Assembly (NCBI GenBank): GCA_946481025.1 | Contig: CAMLNA010000192.1 | Location: 1-6,441, forward strand | Source of the DNA: an uncultured Rivibacter sp. | GTDB taxonomy: Bacteria > Pseudomonadota > Gammaproteobacteria > Burkholderiales > Burkholderiaceae | DNA: 6,441 nt | Direction: 5' to 3' | Position numbers and translations under genes: made by a program | The notes under the pieces: generated by a model | What the model was told of the DNA's origin: nothing | Databases searched by the model: none | Seen by the model: the letters and a program-made list of their open reading frames with translations, nothing else | Part shown: positions 4,466-6,441 of the stretch, piece after piece | How the letters are laid out: each line of letters begins with the position of its first letter | Position numbering within the stretch: the stretch's first letter is position 1

Positions 4466-5827
4466 TCAGCCCAGGTAGACCCGCCCTTCGGGGTACCGGA
4501 TGGCGTCGGCCGTGCCGCGCGCGAGCATGAGCCCCAGCGCCAGCGGCCCGATGCGGCCGAGGAACATGATGACCACCAGCACGCCGCGGCCGAAGTCGTC
4601 GAGCCGGGTGGTGGTGCCGCGCGACAGCCCGGTGGTGCCGGTGGCCGACACCGCCTCGAACATCAGGTCGAGGAAGCTGCCCTCCTGCGTGGCCACCAGC
4701 AGGAACACGCCGAACATCGCGACGACGAGGCTCAGGAACACCAGCGCCAGCACCCGCAGCATGTCGACCGTGGAGACGGTGCGGCCGAAGGCCGACGGCG
4801 ACGTGGAGCCGCGCAGGAACGCCAGCGTGGCGATGACCAGCACCATGAACGAAGACACCTTGATGCCGCCCGCGGTGGAGGTGCTGCTGCCGCCGATGAA
4901 CATCTGCGACATGGTCATGAAGGTGGTCGCGTCGGTCAGGCCGCTCACGTCCACCGTGTTGAGCCCCGCGGTGCGGAACGACACCGCCTGGAACAGCGAG
5001 ACGAGCAGCCGGTCGGCCAGGCCCGCATGCTGGCCCAGCGTGCGCGGGTTGTGCCATTCGAGCACCGCGAACATCACGGTGGCCCACACCACCAGCGCGG
5101 CCGTGCCCACCAGCGTGAGCCGGGTGTGCAGCGACAGCGCCCGCCAGCGGCGCCGGTTGCCCACCTCGTCGATCACCGAGAAGCCGATGCTGCCCAGCAG
5201 GACCATCGCGATCAGCACCAGGTTCACCCACGCGTCGGTGGCATAGCGCACCAGCCCGTCGGGCCACAGCGCGATGCCGGCGTTGTTGAAGGCCGACACG
5301 GCATGGAACAGCGCGCGGAACAGACCCTCGCCCCAGCCGAACTCCGGCACGAACCGCACCGCCAGCGCCAGCGTGCCGGCGGCCTCGGCCGCCCCCACCA
5401 CGGCGGCGATCACCACCACCAGGCGCATCAGGTCGCCCAGCGAGGTCTGGTTCAGGTCTTCCTTGAGCACCAGCTGCTGGCGGATGCCCAGCCGCTGGCC
5501 CAGCAGCGCCAGCACCATCACGGTGAAGGTCATGATGCCCAGCCCGCCCAGCTGGATGAACACCAGCAGCAGCCACTGGCCCGGGCGGGTGAGGTCGCTG
5601 CCGGCGTCCACCACCGCGAGCCCGGTCACCGTGACCGCCGACGCGGCGGTGAACAGCGCCTCCATCCAGGTGAACGGGCGCGTCGTCACGCCAGGGGCGA
5701 GCAGCATCGCGGTCGCCACCACGATGAGCCCGAGGAACAGCAGCGTCAGCACCGCGGTGGGCGGCAGGCGGATCACCTGCCGCTGCGCCGCGGTGAACGG
5801 CGCCTCGATCGACGACCAGTGCCTCAA
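4466..5827 (-). CDS. ktrB: K+ uptake channel subunit, KtrB/TrkH family
   Basis: This 453-residue inner-membrane protein carries K+ into the cell. It has the four membrane-pore-membrane repeats of the superfamily, each with its filter glycine: TVTGL (66-70), NNAGI (181-185), RTAGLN (285-290) and TGTTGLS (396-402). The third repeat's membrane loop GGSSTSTAGGIKVSSF (312-327) is the Gly/Ser-rich gating loop that answers to the RCK ring. The fourth repeat's GRIGPL (424-429) carries the conserved arginine. Length and sequence fit KtrB-type proteins better than the longer E. coli TrkH. The start is inferred: no ATG or GTG is near the beginning of the family's N-terminus, whereas TTG at 5827-5825 overlaps the ktrA stop as TTGA, with only a weak purine-rich AGAAAAG in front. 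A GTG at 5776-5774 is the next option but would trim the N-terminus by 17 residues. It is co-transcribed and probably translationally coupled with the regulator upstream. Confidence 0.93.
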   Translation of the reverse strand: MRHWSSIEAPFTAAQRQVIRLPPTAVLTLLFLGLIVVATAMLLAPGVTTRPFTWMEALFTAASAVTVTGLAVVDAGSDLTRPGQWLLLVFIQLGGLGIMTFTVMVLALLGQRLGIRQQLVLKEDLNQTSLGDLMRLVVVIAAVVGAAEAAGTLALAVRFVPEFGWGEGLFRALFHAVSAFNNAGIALWPDGLVRYATDAWVNLVLIAMVLLGSIGFSVIDEVGNRRRWRALSLHTRLTLVGTAALVVWATVMFAVLEWHNPRTLGQHAGLADRLLVSLFQAVSFRTAGLNTVDVSGLTDATTFMTMSQMFIGGSSTSTAGGIKVSSFMVLVIATLAFLRGSTSPSAFGRTVSTVDMLRVLALVFLSLVVAMFGVFLLVATQEGSFLDLMFEAVSATGTTGLSRGTTTRLDDFGRGVLVVIMFLGRIGPLALGLMLARGTADAIRYPEGRVYLG

Positions 5828-6441
5828 AGCTTTTCTCGCGAGAAGCGCCGCAGCGCCGACAGCGTGCCCAGCAGCACCAGCCGGTCGCCGCGGCGCAGCG
5901 GGCGCTGCTGCAGGTCGCCGGTGGTGGCGGCCTCGCCTTCGCGCTTCGCCGCCAGCACGCCGACGCGGTAGTCGTCTGCGAGCCGGAGCGTGGCGGCCGT
6001 CTGGCCGTCGAGCGCCTGCGGCACCTCGAGCTCGACGATGTAGTCGTCGCCGCCGAGCGCGATGTAGTCGAGCACGTGCGGATAGATCATCGTGCGCGCC
6101 ACGTGCACGCCCACGTGATGCTCCGGGTTCACGATGCGGTCGGCGCCCAGCCGCTCGAGGATGCGGTGGTGCACCGGTGAAGCCGCCTTCACCCAGATGC
6201 AGGGCACGCCCAGGCTCTTGAGCGCGAGCGTGCACAGGATGTTGGATTCGAGGTCTTCGCCGATGGCCACCACCGCGCCGTCGTGGTCGGCCACGCCCAG
6301 CTCGCGCAGCACCTTCTCGTCCTGCGCGTCGGCGATCACCGCATGCGACAGCTCCTCGGCGATGCGGTTGACGTGTTCATCGTTGCGGTCGATGCCCAGC
6401 ACTTCGTTGCCCAGCCGCTCGAGCTCGCGCGCGACCGTGCT
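5824..6441 (-). CDS. ktrA: K+ uptake regulatory subunit, KtrA/TrkA family (N-terminus outside window)
   Basis: This cytoplasmic gating subunit binds nucleotides and forms a ring under KtrB. The frame is open to the window edge and starts there inside the Rossmann fold (TVARELERLGNEVLGIDRN). The GxGxxG dinucleotide loop and roughly 20 residues before it are missing. The acidic residue in GIDRN is placed to hold the NAD/ATP ribose. An RCK_N domain follows (HAVIADAQDEKVL, GEDLESNILCTLALKSLG), then an RCK_C ligand-binding domain beginning near DDYIVELEVP and ending in RPLRRGDRLVLLGTLSALRRF. There is one RCK pair, not the tandem pair of E. coli TrkA, so it is KtrA-type at about 220 residues. The GTG at 6402 is internal to the fold and should not be taken as the start. 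It is the upstream gene of a two-gene operon with ktrB; its promoter lies beyond the window. Confidence 0.93.
   Translation of the reverse strand, partial: STVARELERLGNEVLGIDRNDEHVNRIAEELSHAVIADAQDEKVLRELGVADHDGAVVAIGEDLESNILCTLALKSLGVPCIWVKAASPVHHRILERLGADRIVNPEHHVGVHVARTMIYPHVLDYIALGGDDYIVELEVPQALDGQTAATLRLADDYRVGVLAAKREGEAATTGDLQQRPLRRGDRLVLLGTLSALRRFSREKL

Noticed and set aside
4131..5576. A long open frame antisense to the lipoprotein and in another frame of ktrB.
   Set aside because: The product is dominated by Gly, Arg, His and Ala without domain character; it shadows the strongly conserved KtrB reading frame.
5828..6235. Upstream extension of ktrB to give 589 residues.
   Set aside because: The extra part is an out-of-frame reading of ktrA (Arg/His/Ala-rich), and KtrB proteins are about 450 residues.

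Overview
The window looks like chromosomal DNA from a high-GC betaproteobacterium, probably of the order Burkholderiales and most likely Comamonadaceae (Variovorax/Acidovorax-like). This rests on the strong G/C bias at third codon positions, the style of the chemoreceptor C-terminus, and the family mix; it is a judgement from sequence character, not a database match. Every stretch longer than about 150 bases is coding. No tRNA, rRNA, CRISPR array, insertion sequence or phage gene is visible.

Layout. Bases 1-402 (+) are the 3' end of a methyl-accepting chemotaxis protein. Bases 403-551 are a short but unusually structured intergenic region: a 26-bp inverted repeat, a run of 7-bp-phased TCAC units, a near-consensus sigma-54 (-24/-12) promoter, and a leader hairpin that contains a perfect DnaA-box 9-mer. 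Next is a stand-alone HNH nuclease gene (552-1109, +). A compact four-gene operon follows on the same strand, joined by three ATGA stop/start overlaps: MlaE-type permease (about 1196-1960), MlaF-type ATPase (1957-2727), MCE (MlaD-type) substrate-binding protein with a long helical C-terminus (2724-3686) and a PqiC-like auxiliary lipoprotein (3683-4369). After a convergent intergenic gap of about 96 bases with a GC-rich hairpin, two minus-strand genes encode a Ktr/Trk-type potassium uptake system: the channel subunit KtrB/TrkH (4466-5827) and, upstream of it and overlapping by four bases, the NAD-binding RCK regulator KtrA/TrkA (5824-6441, N-terminus beyond the window).

How the genes work together. 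The four MCE genes encode one envelope lipid transporter: permease and ATPase in the inner membrane, the MCE protein anchored there and reaching into the periplasm, and the lipoprotein probably on the outer membrane. It is a mixed design: an ABC engine as in Mla, an accessory lipoprotein as in Pqi, and no MlaB (STAS) or MlaC gene in view. KtrA and KtrB form a K+ uptake channel gated by nucleotide-bound RCK rings.

The least ordinary part is 403-1200. The nuclease gene appears to be driven by a sigma-54 promoter with plausible enhancer-like repeats upstream. It runs into the MCE operon with only a hairpin between, and the permease lacks a normal ATG/GTG start. Whether the nuclease and the lipid transporter share a sigma-54-driven transcript is the main question the window raises.
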